Shown here: positions 43,388 to 52,601 of the stretch, piece after piece
Layout: each line of letters opens with the position of its first letter
How positions within the stretch are numbered: position 1 is the first letter of the stretch
Assembly (NCBI GenBank): GCA_022984795.1
Contig: JALIHJ010000010.1
Coordinates: forward strand, 62,001-126,000
Source of the DNA: Fabrea salina
Taxonomy: Eukaryota; Ciliophora; Heterotrichea; Heterotrichida; Fabreidae
Length of the DNA: 64,000 nt
Direction of reading: 5' to 3'
The notes under the pieces: model-generated
The model's database searches: none
What the model saw: only the letters and a program-made list of their open reading frames with translations
What the model was told of the DNA's origin: nothing
Made by a program: the position numbers and the translations under genes

Positions 43388-43792
43388 TTACTGCGTTTCA
43401 TCGTCGCTGTCCGGCAGAACAATGTGGGTTCCTACTTCTTCTTCGCACTGCTTAACTCTTCTCTGGAGCAAAGCAGAGTCCTGTTGAAGTTTTTGTTTTT
43501 CGTGAGCTAGGCTCTGCAGGTGTTGTTTCATAGTACTAAGTTCGTTTTTGCTTTTGAGTAAAATCTTTTCAAGGTCCTTGTTTAAGTCTTCAATGCTCTG
43601 CATAGTGGAGTCTGTTAGCTCTTGACACTGGTTATCGCAACTGTGCTTAAGATGCTGAGCTTCTGAGTACAGTTGAGAAGAAGCATTTCTGTTCAGTTGG
43701 AGTTCTTCCTTCAAAACGTTTGCTTTTTGCTAAGTGTTTGTTACATGCAGCCTTGCAAAGAATTTCTTTATGTCAATAGGTGATTCTTCCAT
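43388..43792 (-). CDS. Small coiled-coil protein (129 aa, one intron)
   Basis: Exon 1 (ATG 43792) encodes MEESPIDIKKFFARLH. A 15-nt intron at 43730-43744 joins it to QKANVLKEELQLNRN and a coiled coil through most of the protein. The end is acidic (VLPDSDDETQ). No domain is recognised; it is too short for a known kinetochore or tethering family to be assigned. It converges on POLE with 5 bp between stop codons. Confidence 0.75.
43730..43744 (-). other. 15-nt intron
   Basis: Minus-strand GTAACAAACACTTAG, phase 0, with an in-frame TAG if retained and an A at -6. It links a short N-terminal exon with an ATG to a frame that otherwise lacks one. Confidence 0.88.
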
Positions 43793-43809
43793 GATTACTT
43801 ATATTACAC

Positions 43810-44163
43810 TTAGCCTAAAACAGCTTCAGAAGAATAAGTGATGTATAAAAACCCGTCAGGGTCTTTAAGTTCGGAGTAGATTTGCTTGATTGTTTTGTTC
43901 ATAGCTGGCATATGTGCATTCCCAACTACTATGTAAAGGGACTCATTGCTGCTCATCTGGAGCTTTTTTCTTAGGTGGAAAAGAAATTCATGGAAAGTGT
44001 ACAGCATAGGTACCAAAAACTTGTTTTGGGGAATCCTTAAAGTGTTTTGGGGGATGTTTGAAGGCTGGATGATTATTGGAGCTTTATTAGGGTGGTTTTG
44101 GCACAGGTTTTGGGATTCTTGCTTTCTGGTTTGTAAGTCGGGTACTTCTTTTCTGAAATCCAT
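43810..44163 (-). CDS. ATG8: ATG8/LC3-family ubiquitin-like protein ending in glycine (117 aa)
   Basis: Lipidated autophagosome protein. The family pattern runs throughout: RKQESQNLCQNHPNKAPIII (versus RKxEAxxIRxKYPDRIPVIV), NKFLVP, FHLRKKLQMSSNESLYIVVGN (versus IRKRIxLxxExAIFxFVxN), IYSELKDPDGFLYITYSSE and the final VLG. The C-terminal Gly is the last residue, so no ATG4 cleavage would be needed for lipidation. The LxxGPxx region before it is normal, but N-terminal helices are shortened and the sequence is diverged. It is divergent from a small Tim gene by 11 bp. Confidence 0.88.
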   Translation of the reverse strand: MDFRKEVPDLQTRKQESQNLCQNHPNKAPIIIQPSNIPQNTLRIPQNKFLVPMLYTFHEFLFHLRKKLQMSSNESLYIVVGNAHMPAMNKTIKQIYSELKDPDGFLYITYSSEAVLG

Positions 44164-44174
44164 TACTAATATAC
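44164..44174. promoter_or_regulatory. 11-bp divergent start spacer
   Basis: tactaatatac separates the ATG8 (minus, 44163) and small Tim (plus, 44175) start codons. Confidence 0.6.
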
Positions 44175-44390
44175 ATGGCAACTGAGTACGACTTATACCA
44201 CCACCCAGAACTCAACCAAGAAATCCAGAGAAAGGTAAGTAAGTCCCTGCACAACCTGTCTAGACTCTGCTTGAAGGTCTGCTACAAAGACAAACCCCCC
44301 ACAGACAAGTGCTTGAACAACTGTTTGTCTTCTTATGTGGAAGCTTTTGACTTAGTTCTTGAAACTTTAGACCCAAACTTAAAAACTTAA
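44175..44390 (+). CDS. Small Tim-type twin CX3C chaperone (71 aa)
   Basis: Cysteines at residues 32, 36, 46 and 50 form two CX3C motifs (CLKVC and CLNNC), the defining feature of the Tim8/9/10/13 family, flanked by amphipathic helices. These hexameric chaperones escort membrane proteins across the mitochondrial intermembrane space. The spacing between the motifs (9 residues) is slightly shorter than usual. Which member it represents cannot be decided. It is followed after 21 bp by the mannosidase gene. Confidence 0.85.
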   Translation: MATEYDLYHHPELNQEIQRKVSKSLHNLSRLCLKVCYKDKPPTDKCLNNCLSSYVEAFDLVLETLDPNLKT

Positions 44391-44411
44391 AGTCAGTTAA
44401 TATGTAATATA

Positions 44412-47297
44412 ATGTGGTTAGCATTGCTTTTTCAAGTCAGTTTGGGACTAGAAATATTCTTAGTTCCGCATTCCCACTGCGATCCAGGCTGGATAGAGCC
44501 TATAGACTGGTACTACGACAGGCAAGTCCGAGGGATTTTCAACAACATTTTGGCTCTGTTTGAGGAGAACCCAAACAGAAAGATTGTATGGTCCGAAACC
44601 TTTTTCTTGAAGATGTTTATGGAAGAAACTGATGAAGCCAACCGGGAAAAACTAAGAGACTACGTGAACTCAGGACGCATTGAGTTTGTGGGTGGCGGCT
44701 TTTCCCAAAGTGATGAGGCCAACTCAGACCTAGAAAGTGTAATCAGGCAAATTGAAAACGGCCACAAGTACTTGCAAGAAGAATTTGGAATTGAAAGAGT
44801 TAAAGTTGGCTGGCAAATTGACCCCTTTGGGCACTCTGCCATGACTCCTAGTTTGTGGGAAAAGTTCGGGTACGAGTATCTTGTGATCAATAGAATAGAC
44901 ACTGAATTCAGGGACCAACTTAGAAGAGAAAAGTCGCTTGAGTTCCTTTGGAAAGGAGCAAACATAGGAACTACCAATGGAATCTTTACACATGTTCTTT
45001 ACGAGCACTACGATCCCCCCGACATGCTTAATCCTCAAAACTCAGGACAGTGCTTGCGTGGCAACTACGACGACTCTAAAGTGGAAAACTGTGCTCAGAA
45101 ACTAAAAGAGTACGCCACCAAGCACGGGTCTGCTTACCAAACAGATAAAGTCATGATTCTTTACGGAGACGATTTTACTTACATGAAGTGGGACCAAGCC
45201 AAACAAATGTACGAAAAGGCCGAAAAACTCAGGGACTACATTAACTCAGGCAAACTCGGAAACATCACTATGAAAATAGCAACAGCATCTGAGTACTTTG
45301 AAGCCGTAAAGCAAGCTAGCCCTGTAGTTCCTCTATACAAAGGAGACTTTTTCCCTTACGTTACGTCAGGGTACTACTGGACAGGGTTCTACACTACTTG
45401 GCCTGAGTTCAAACAAGAAGTTTTTGAAACACACAGGCTTCTAAGGGGAGCCGAGTTAGCATTAGCCATAGAGGAACAAGAAGACATAGTGCCTCAGGAA
45501 GCTTCGGTGGTTCTGCACCACGACGGAATCACAGGGACCTGCAGGCCCCACGTTTTGTCGGACTACAGCAGAAGACTCAAAATTGACAAAGCAAAAGCAC
45601 TAAAAGCCTTGCAGAAAGTGCTTAAAAAAACTAAGTCAGAAGAAGGGATTAAGGTCCCGGGAGAATTCAGAGTGTTGGAACTCTATAACTCTTTAAACTG
45701 GGAAAGAGAAGAATTGTTGCACGTGGAGTCTGCTAATCCTTACATTGAAATAATGGACTGGAATCTGCAAATCGTTCCTTCACAAGCTGTTTTTGATAAT
45801 GTGAGTGGCAGGTTTTTGGTTTACTTCAAACTTAAATTGCCAGCACTTTCTTTCTTAAGTGTTTTTGTGAAAGAACACTCAGAAAGATGCCCAGACTGTG
45901 CTGTGATGAGTGAAAAAAGTGAGGACAATATTAAGGTCAGTGACAAATACAACACAATACTTTTGAACACAGAAGGTTATGTTGAGTACATTAAGAACGA
46001 AAAAACTTTTGAACTCAAACAAAAACTAGTGAAGTACCAAGGAGACCAAGGAGGAGCATACATCTACCGACCCAGTTCTTGGAGTGAAGAACTCTCTGAC
46101 CTTTCTTTAGACCAAGTTACTGTTTCCAAAGGACCGATAGTTACTTTTCTCCAGGTTGTTTGGAGAAGAGAAAGGTCCTATCCATCTTCGAAGTACTACT
46201 ACCAAAACATCATTCTGCATAACTCGCCTTCTTTCATTTGGAAGGTGGGCACTTATGCCACTCGCAACGAAGAAATACTTATGAGACTAACCAACTCTGA
46301 AATGGCAGATGAACCTTGGTTCATTACCTCCAATTCAGGCGACTTGAGGTACAGAAAGTTCTACAGTCCTGAAAATTCTAAACAAATTGGAATGAACATG
46401 TACCCTATTCCTGGAGGGATTCTTGTTAAGTCAAGTGATTGTTTTTTAAGACTGCACTCTAAGTCCTTTATTGGGGCTGGAATGCACTCTAAAGATTCTT
46501 TTGAGTTGCTTCTTCACAGGAACTTAGCCCAGGATGACAGTCGCGGTTTAGCCCACGGAGTAAACGACAATACTTTTGTGGAGCACGAGTTTGAAGTAGA
46601 GCTGGCTGAGAGTTTTTCACAGGAGCACTTTTGGGAATCCTACTACAGAAAAACAGCTCCTGTGTTGGAATTTGGCGTGGTGAGCAAAAGTGACTTTGAG
46701 CTGTCTTTAAGGGGTTTGGAAGACTCTGTTAAAGTCAGAGACACTTGGATGTTTAAAACATCTCACAGTTTAGGAATTTCGGATAAAAACGTTTACTTGA
46801 TGGGAGCTTTAGTGAAGAACAAAGAAGTTATACTGAAGGTTAAAAACTTCAGTTCAAAGTTCCAAGCAATAGGCTGGAAAGGCCTGGAGTTCAAACAAAA
46901 AATGACTATTAACGGGTTTGAAGTCCCAGAGTCAGTGCATTCGTGGATAACAAGTACTGACATGGAATATTCAAAAAAGCCAGACTCAGGGTTTGCCTAC
47001 AATCTGCCTTCTGAAGCAGAAGAAACCTTTACTGGAAAAGTGCTGTTGGAACCCAACGAACTAGTAGCTTACAAAGTAGAATTTGGAGAAGCACCAGCTT
47101 ACTCAGAAGACCCACCTTTAAGACTAGACATGAAAATTGACAGTTTCTTAGCAGAGAAGTCAATTGAGAATTCAGTAGCTGAAACTACAGAGACAGAGTT
47201 CAAAACTTTTGAGTACGCTCTAGTGATGGTGGTTTCGTATGCAACAGTTTTTGCACTGTGTGTATACTACGTGAAGAAGAAGGTTAGAAGAGATTAA
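44412..47297 (+). CDS. GH38 alpha-mannosidase with C-terminal membrane anchor (961 aa)
   Basis: Glycoside hydrolase family 38. A short signal peptide (MWLALLFQVSLGLEIFL) leads directly into VPHSHCDPGW, the first metal-binding motif. WQIDPFGHSAMTPSLW near residue 134 carries the nucleophile Asp, and VLHHDGITGTCRPHV near 365 the further metal and substrate contacts. The C-terminal domains are typical for the family. A hydrophobic segment YALVMVVSYATVFALCVYYV precedes a basic tail KKKVRRD. Golgi mannosidase II is normally a type II protein with an N-terminal anchor, and lysosomal MAN2B1 is soluble; here the anchor appears C-terminal (type I). N-glycan trimming or turnover is likely. Confidence 0.93.
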   Translation: MWLALLFQVSLGLEIFLVPHSHCDPGWIEPIDWYYDRQVRGIFNNILALFEENPNRKIVWSETFFLKMFMEETDEANREKLRDYVNSGRIEFVGGGFSQSDEANSDLESVIRQIENGHKYLQEEFGIERVKVGWQIDPFGHSAMTPSLWEKFGYEYLVINRIDTEFRDQLRREKSLEFLWKGANIGTTNGIFTHVLYEHYDPPDMLNPQNSGQCLRGNYDDSKVENCAQKLKEYATKHGSAYQTDKVMILYGDDFTYMKWDQAKQMYEKAEKLRDYINSGKLGNITMKIATASEYFEAVKQASPVVPLYKGDFFPYVTSGYYWTGFYTTWPEFKQEVFETHRLLRGAELALAIEEQEDIVPQEASVVLHHDGITGTCRPHVLSDYSRRLKIDKAKALKALQKVLKKTKSEEGIKVPGEFRVLELYNSLNWEREELLHVESANPYIEIMDWNLQIVPSQAVFDNVSGRFLVYFKLKLPALSFLSVFVKEHSERCPDCAVMSEKSEDNIKVSDKYNTILLNTEGYVEYIKNEKTFELKQKLVKYQGDQGGAYIYRPSSWSEELSDLSLDQVTVSKGPIVTFLQVVWRRERSYPSSKYYYQNIILHNSPSFIWKVGTYATRNEEILMRLTNSEMADEPWFITSNSGDLRYRKFYSPENSKQIGMNMYPIPGGILVKSSDCFLRLHSKSFIGAGMHSKDSFELLLHRNLAQDDSRGLAHGVNDNTFVEHEFEVELAESFSQEHFWESYYRKTAPVLEFGVVSKSDFELSLRGLEDSVKVRDTWMFKTSHSLGISDKNVYLMGALVKNKEVILKVKNFSSKFQAIGWKGLEFKQKMTINGFEVPESVHSWITSTDMEYSKKPDSGFAYNLPSEAEETFTGKVLLEPNELVAYKVEFGEAPAYSEDPPLRLDMKIDSFLAEKSIENSVAETTETEFKTFEYALVMVVSYATVFALCVYYVKKKVRRD

Positions 47298-47302
47298 TAA
47301 AT

Positions 47303-48785
47303 ATGGTAAACAACTACGAAAAAATTCAAAAAGTTCAAAAGGACATTCTTAAACTCCACAAAGACCTTAACAAAGTCTTTAAAAACATCCAACCTGAAAA
47401 CTGTAAAGTAAGAGTCTAGTAAGGAAGCTAACAAAGTACTCATCAGTGTAAGTGACTACGAAGAAATTGCAAGTCTAGTTTCAATGATTTATAAAAAAGA
47501 AAGAACCATTGCCAAACTCCACAGACAAAACTCAACTTTGGTCAAGCCTGTTTTAGAAATAACCAAACACCTAAACTCAGAACTCCAAACTATCAAAAAA
47601 GCTTTTAACTACCAGTCCAAAAAACTCAAAAGAGACATGCAAAGAATGAGTTTAGTCACCAAGGAATACAAAGAGTCCTGCAGAAAAGGCTTTGTGAAGT
47701 TCCTCAAAACAACTGACACTGAAATGCGAAAAGCTCTAAGTTCACTAGTTCCAGCACACGTTATGGAAGAACAAATCAAGTACAAACCCCTTGAAGAAGG
47801 CGAAGAGTTCCTGAGTTCCTTCAACTCAACTCTTGAAAACAAAGAAAACGCCTCAAGCAAAGACTCTCCTGACCTAAAAACTCCTGAACAAAACACCATT
47901 GAAAAACTCAACGAGCACATCCAACTACTGATCACTACTCTAGAAGGCGTAGCCAAAAACCTCATTTCGATAACCAAAGCCACAGACGAAAAGTACTATG
48001 AACTAGTAGACCCAAACGAACTCTACACAGAACCCCCCTCTCCCCTAGCAGCTCCTCTTCCAGAGTACTTTTCTTATAACGTGCCTCACTCAGAAGAACA
48101 AATCAGGTTCCCCTACATTCCTTCACCAAGCGTTTTTGACCAACAAACTAAAATTCGCCTTTTCAACAAACTACTTAACTTGCAAGACCAAACTACCAAC
48201 AACTCACTTACACCCAACAAAGCTTCTCGCATCAAAAACAAAGTTGAAAAACTAATGCAAAAAGACATGAGGGAAATCGACCTTTTAGAAATCTTTAAGC
48301 AAGAAGGAATCCCGGTTAGCGAGCGCGAGAACCTTGTATTTGAACTGATTAACACTGAAAGGTGCTATGAACCCAACCACGTGACTTTAAAAGACCTTAT
48401 GGAAACTGGAGAAGTCCGCAAACAAAGCGAATTGGAAGTTTCAGCAAGCAACTACACCCAAGTCTTAAAAGAAATGCAAGGAAAAGACTTAACAGACGGA
48501 CTTGAAGAACCAGAACAAGAAGAATTCAAGTCACTTGACAGCTCAATCGATGACAAACTAGTTAAAGTCCCACTACCCCAGCCTACCAAGCAACCTGTCA
48601 AAGTTTTTAACTCTGTGAAGAGTCTTAAAAGCCTGCCTCCTTTAAACAGACTAGAAAACAAGCAACGCAACTCTAGAAAGTCTGAAAAAAGCATTCGGTA
48701 CCGCTCAATTACTCCAGGAAAGCCTAAAGACCGCAAGTTACTAGCCAAAAGGTCAGGAACTCCTGGTACAAAAAAACGTAAGTAG
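47303..48785 (+). CDS. Coiled-coil and disordered protein (488 aa, one 16-nt intron)
   Basis: Exon 1 (ATG 47303) encodes MVNNYEKIQKVQKDILKLHK. The 16-nt intron at 47408-47423 joins it to EANKVLISVSDYEEIASLVS and the long exon. Residues about 30-115 are helical or coiled; the rest is acidic linker with TP/SP sites, and the C-terminus is very basic (RSITPGKPKDRKLLAKRSG). No family is recognised. It starts 5 bp after the mannosidase stop. Stop TAG. Confidence 0.82.
47408..47423 (+). other. 16-nt intron
   Basis: GTAAGAGTCTAGTAAG. It is the only one here that is not 15 nt. Removing exactly 16 nt joins AAA to GAA GCT AAC and continues in the frame of the long exon. An A sits at -6, so the 3' part has the same geometry as in the 15-nt introns. 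Confidence 0.88.
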
Positions 48786-48794
48786 TTAATTAAT

Positions 48795-49088
48795 ATGGAG
48801 AACTCGGACTTTAGACTTCCAACTGTAAATTTCAAATAGGGAAAAGAAATACTCATCATCTTGGAAAGGGACCGCAGAAAGCGTCTGGGGAAGTCTGAAG
48901 ATACCAGGAACGAAATTACTGAAATTCACGAGGGGGAACTGGATAACTCAAACAGTGCAGATAAAACTCTAGAGGTGCAAAATAAATCCTTCAACAACAT
49001 GTGCAAAAGTTTTTTCAGGGCTATGTGCTGCTTCTGTAGAACTAAAAAACAACCCAAAGTTCAGGAAAACCCTAGTCAACACTCCTAA
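48795..49088 (+). CDS. Small Cys-cluster protein (92 aa, one intron)
   Basis: Exon 1 encodes MENSDFRLPT (ATG 48795). The 15-nt intron at 48825-48839 joins it to GKEILIILERDRRKRLGKS and onward to NNMCKSFFRAMCCFCRTKKQ. The Cys/aromatic cluster followed by lysines resembles a palmitoylation site, as in the gene at 27493. No family is recognised. It begins 9 bp after the previous stop codon on the same strand. Confidence 0.72.
48825..48839 (+). other. 15-nt intron
   Basis: GTAAATTTCAAATAG, phase 0, with an in-frame TAG if retained and an A at -6. Confidence 0.88.
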
Positions 49089-49171
49089 AAACTCTGTAAT
49101 AGTTAACTGCGCTCTAAGCATTCTGTCTGACCACTAAATATAAAGTTATTCTAAAGTATACATCATTATGG

Positions 49172-49558
49172 TTAAATTGTTGAAAAATCAGGACATGACC
49201 TTGTTGTGCGCAACTTTTGTTGTCTATGAGACGAGTCGTCAAAGCTATCCTCAGAATAACTGTCATCAGAGGACGAAGCACTAACATTCAGCCACTTCAG
49301 CATAGCAAAAGAAGCAGCACCTAGGACTTCGAGAGTCTAAGTAAATCTCACCGTGGCTAAACCCGAAACTAAGTTTGAGACTTTCTGGGTTCTTTCTTGG
49401 TAGTCATACCACTCTTCGTAAGCGTAGGGGGGATAGCACACCATCTCAGGGTCTTCGCTGCACCACATTAAATCGTCTCTGTAGTAATCTTGGTCCATCA
49501 TATTGTATTCTTGTTCAAAGGAGTCTTCTCCCTCGCTTCTCGATTCTGAGTTTCCCAT
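49172..49558 (-). CDS. Small acidic protein with N-myristoylation motif (123 aa, one intron)
   Basis: Exon 1 (ATG 49558) begins MGNSESRSEGED, a good MGxxxS myristoylation consensus, then a Tyr/Asp/Glu-rich stretch. A 15-nt intron at 49337-49351 joins it to TLEVLGAASFAMLKWLNV, a Ser/Asp-rich segment and RTTRSCPDFSTI. No domain is recognised. It lies 56 bp downstream of the PKG-type kinase gene on the same strand, and that kinase also starts MGN. Membrane attachment is inferred from the motif. Confidence 0.78.
49337..49351 (-). other. 15-nt intron with GTGAG donor
   Basis: Minus-strand GTGAGATTTACTTAG, phase 0, with an in-frame TAG if retained and an A at -6. It is the only one of the ten with GTG rather than GTA at the donor. 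Confidence 0.87.
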
Positions 49559-49614
49559 TTGATTAGATTACTAAGACTCTGATTACGTCATTAATTAGAA
49601 TATTTATAGAAACC

Positions 49615-52320
49615 TTAGAAGTCAGCATCCCAGTCAGGTTTGGGGGGCTTGGGTTTATGGGGAGGGATTTCTGCAACGTCTTTCATTTCTTCCTTTTTGA
49701 TTTCTTGTCTTAACTCTTTTTTGCTTTTGAAGGCAGACTTAATCACGTTATTGAGTTTAGGCAGCGAAGGAACGTGTGGAGGCCTAAACTGCTTTCCAAG
49801 CAAGTAGTCCCAATTGAACCCTTTGAACCACTGGTGGTGCTTGATGCTTTCGTAGTTCCCCCTCATTGCTGGGTTTTTGCTGAGTAGTTGTTCTATGAAG
49901 GGCTTAGCAATGAGTTTGTTGACGTAAGTTGGGTAGATAAGTCTTCTTTCTAAAACTTTTTGGTAGATCCTGTAGGGGTCTTCTTCGTCTTCCCCGAAAG
50001 GAACACAGCCGCACAAGAACTCATAAAGCATGATGCCTAAACTCCAGTAGTCTGCAGCAAGTCCGTAGCCTTTGCCCACAATCACCTCTGGGGCCATGTA
50101 GTGAGGTGTGCCCACGACAGTGTAGGTTCTGCCTTGGAGGATCTTGGCAGTTCCAAAGTCAATGAGTTTGGGGTAGCCTTCGTCATCAATCATAATGTTT
50201 TCAGGTTTAAGGTCTCTATAGATGATTTTCCTTTCGTGCAGGTGTTCCAGCATCAAAACTATCCCTCCAACGTAGAACTTTGACTGCTCGTCGGTAAGCA
50301 AGTTCAGAACTCTTAAGACGTCAAACAAGTCTTCTCCGCGCACGTACTCAGTTAAGAAGTAAATCCGGTCTGGGTCTTTGAAGGTCTTTACGAGTTTCAT
50401 GATGAAGGGGTGGTCTAGTTGCAACAGGATCTGCCTTTCCAAAACAAGATTATCGTATATGTCAAAACCTTCAATCTTGCGTCTTTGAACTGACTTAACT
50501 GCGTAGGGTTTCTTGGTGTTGGAGTTAACTGTAAGAAAAACGTTTCCAAACATGCCCTTGCCTAGCAACTTGACAGGCTTTAAGTCATCAAGGATCACGC
50601 TTTCGTCTTGGAGTTCAATTCGTTTCATGAGTTGGTTCCTAATTCCTTCGTCTAAAAGGTTCCAAAAGTCCTGTTTATTCAGAACCCAACAAAAAGAGTC
50701 TCCGTTTGAAACCACAGTGGCTGTTCTGTTTTCTTGGAATATAATTGACCTTTCTCCGAAGTAGTCGTGCTTAGTGATCGTTCTGATTTTAACTCCCTCT
50801 TTCATAATGTTCACACTGCCTTCTTTAACTAGGTAGAAACGGTCCCCTGGGTCGTTTTCACTGAATATCAGTTCTTGATTCCTGAAACTCTTTATCTGGA
50901 GGGCACTTGCTAGTGCTTGGATCTTGTGGTACGGCAGTGCTCTGAACAAATGCACTCGCTTCAAAACGTCAAAGACCACGTTTTGTGAGCACACAAAAGC
51001 CAGTGTTCCGCCAATGGTTTCTTCGAAATTGGTTCTCTCTATCACTGCAACTACAGACTCTTCTTGGGCAAAAAAGTTTTCTTCAAAGTTTCCGGGTTGG
51101 CCTTCGTTCAACTCAGAGTCGCCAATGCACTCAAAAACTCCCAAAGAGTTCCCTGCATCTGACTTAAGGGCTCCCTGAACTATTATCCAGAGTTTGTTTT
51201 TTTCAGTGCCTGCTTCAACTACAGACTCTCCTTCTCCGAACTTTACAATTTGCATTTTTTCAATCACAGAGTCTGTTTGAAACTTGTTTAGTCCATTCAA
51301 GAACTTGGACCTTTCAATTGCAATTCTTTGGGAGTTCTTATATACAATTCTCTGCATTTGCTCTCCGTAGACCCTAACTAGGTCTTCTCTTCCCACTGAA
51401 AGCACCACAACTCTTCCAATTGCAGTCACAGTGGCAGTTCTTTGGGTTCCGTAGATTAAAGCTTGTTCTCCGAAGAAGTCTCCTTTGGTCATTTGTCTGA
51501 TTTCGATTTTTTTGCTTGTGCAGCTGACTCTTCCTTCTTTGATAGCGTAAAACACGTCTCCAGGGTCTCCTTCAATAACTATCTTCTGTCCGTCGCTGTA
51601 CTCTTGAGAAACCGCCACAGACAGCAGTAGTTCTTTTTGAGTTTGCGTCAGTATAGAGAACATGGGCACAGTCTCCACAAACTGCTTGTTTTCAAGGTAC
51701 TTCTGGTCACTCATGCTTTTCACCGCGGACCTAAAAGCTTTTCTGTCGATTCCCCATAAAGTGACGCGGTCAATCGTACTTATAGTGGCTGTTCTGTGGG
51801 AATCGTGCATAAGAGCTAGTTCTCCGAAGCCTTGTCCTTTGGTTAAGAATCCTTTTGTAACTCCATTGACTACGATTTCAACGCGTCCAGAAGCAACGAT
51901 GAAAAAGTTATGTCCTGTTTCTCCTTGTTGGAAAATCACTTCTCTGGGGCCTAAGGAGTAGTGCTTCATTTCCTCTATGACCAGTTCCACGTTTTCAGAC
52001 GAAAGGGAGCTAAACAGAAAGTGCGAACTCAAAGCCATCCGTAAGTCCTGCACTTCTCGCGAAGATTTTTTGCGTGTGGAAACCTGGGCTGTGGGGGCGT
52101 CCATATCGTCTGATATTTCTTTGCGGACGTCTCCTACAGGGGCTTTTCTTTTTTCTTGTTTTCGAGCAGGACGCATTCCTCTGTTGGGGCCTTTTCCTTC
52201 TTCAGTTTGCGGTGAAGAAACGTTCTGTGACTGGGAAGAGCCTTTTTTTATAGTTATAGGGTTCCCAGGTCCTAATTCGGTTTTGGAGTTTGATTTACTG
52301 CAACTTATACAGTTTCCCAT
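49615..52320 (-). CDS. cGMP-dependent protein kinase-like AGC kinase, four cNMP-binding domains (901 aa)
   Basis: N-terminus MGNCISCSKSNS predicts myristoylation plus palmitoylation. Four cyclic-nucleotide-binding domains follow: 1 (residues about 105-220; FGELALMHDSHRTATI), 2 (about 222-340; FFGEQALIYGTQRTATV), 3 (about 345-460; no FGE..RxA cassette, degenerate) and 4 (about 465-585; YFGERSIIFQENRTATV). The kinase domain spans about 590-850: GKGMFGNVFL, AVKSV, IYRDLKPENIMID, LIDFGTAK, VVGTPHYMAPEV, then an AGC tail (PDWDADF). Four domains with a degenerate third match the apicomplexan/ciliate PKG layout. It probably acts at membranes under cGMP control. Confidence 0.93.
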   Translation of the reverse strand: MGNCISCSKSNSKTELGPGNPITIKKGSSQSQNVSSPQTEEGKGPNRGMRPARKQEKRKAPVGDVRKEISDDMDAPTAQVSTRKKSSREVQDLRMALSSHFLFSSLSSENVELVIEEMKHYSLGPREVIFQQGETGHNFFIVASGRVEIVVNGVTKGFLTKGQGFGELALMHDSHRTATISTIDRVTLWGIDRKAFRSAVKSMSDQKYLENKQFVETVPMFSILTQTQKELLLSVAVSQEYSDGQKIVIEGDPGDVFYAIKEGRVSCTSKKIEIRQMTKGDFFGEQALIYGTQRTATVTAIGRVVVLSVGREDLVRVYGEQMQRIVYKNSQRIAIERSKFLNGLNKFQTDSVIEKMQIVKFGEGESVVEAGTEKNKLWIIVQGALKSDAGNSLGVFECIGDSELNEGQPGNFEENFFAQEESVVAVIERTNFEETIGGTLAFVCSQNVVFDVLKRVHLFRALPYHKIQALASALQIKSFRNQELIFSENDPGDRFYLVKEGSVNIMKEGVKIRTITKHDYFGERSIIFQENRTATVVSNGDSFCWVLNKQDFWNLLDEGIRNQLMKRIELQDESVILDDLKPVKLLGKGMFGNVFLTVNSNTKKPYAVKSVQRRKIEGFDIYDNLVLERQILLQLDHPFIMKLVKTFKDPDRIYFLTEYVRGEDLFDVLRVLNLLTDEQSKFYVGGIVLMLEHLHERKIIYRDLKPENIMIDDEGYPKLIDFGTAKILQGRTYTVVGTPHYMAPEVIVGKGYGLAADYWSLGIMLYEFLCGCVPFGEDEEDPYRIYQKVLERRLIYPTYVNKLIAKPFIEQLLSKNPAMRGNYESIKHHQWFKGFNWDYLLGKQFRPPHVPSLPKLNNVIKSAFKSKKELRQEIKKEEMKDVAEIPPHKPKPPKPDWDADF

Positions 52321-52601
52321 TTAAAGGTTTTTAAGGGTAATATGAAAGAATTTGGATGCCGACCTAGTTTCAAAGGTCTTGATAAGGCTTTTATTTTGTA
52401 GTCTTCGCATGATTGGGAAGATTAAAAGAATTCTCTGATGTTGCAATAATCAAGCCTGTTTCAAGAAACTGGTAAATTTCTTCCATTTAAGGTTTATGGC
52501 GAAAATTTGATGAAGATTTTAGAATTCTAATATACTCGACATAGTTTAGTTATTTAAATATTGTGTTTAATCCATTACAATTAATAAATCCAATACAAAA
52601 A
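52321..52601. other. 281-bp spacer
   Basis: AT-rich noncoding sequence between divergent PKG and RING genes. There is a short open stretch after an ATG near 52340 that ends within 20 codons. Nothing recognisable is seen. Confidence 0.5.
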
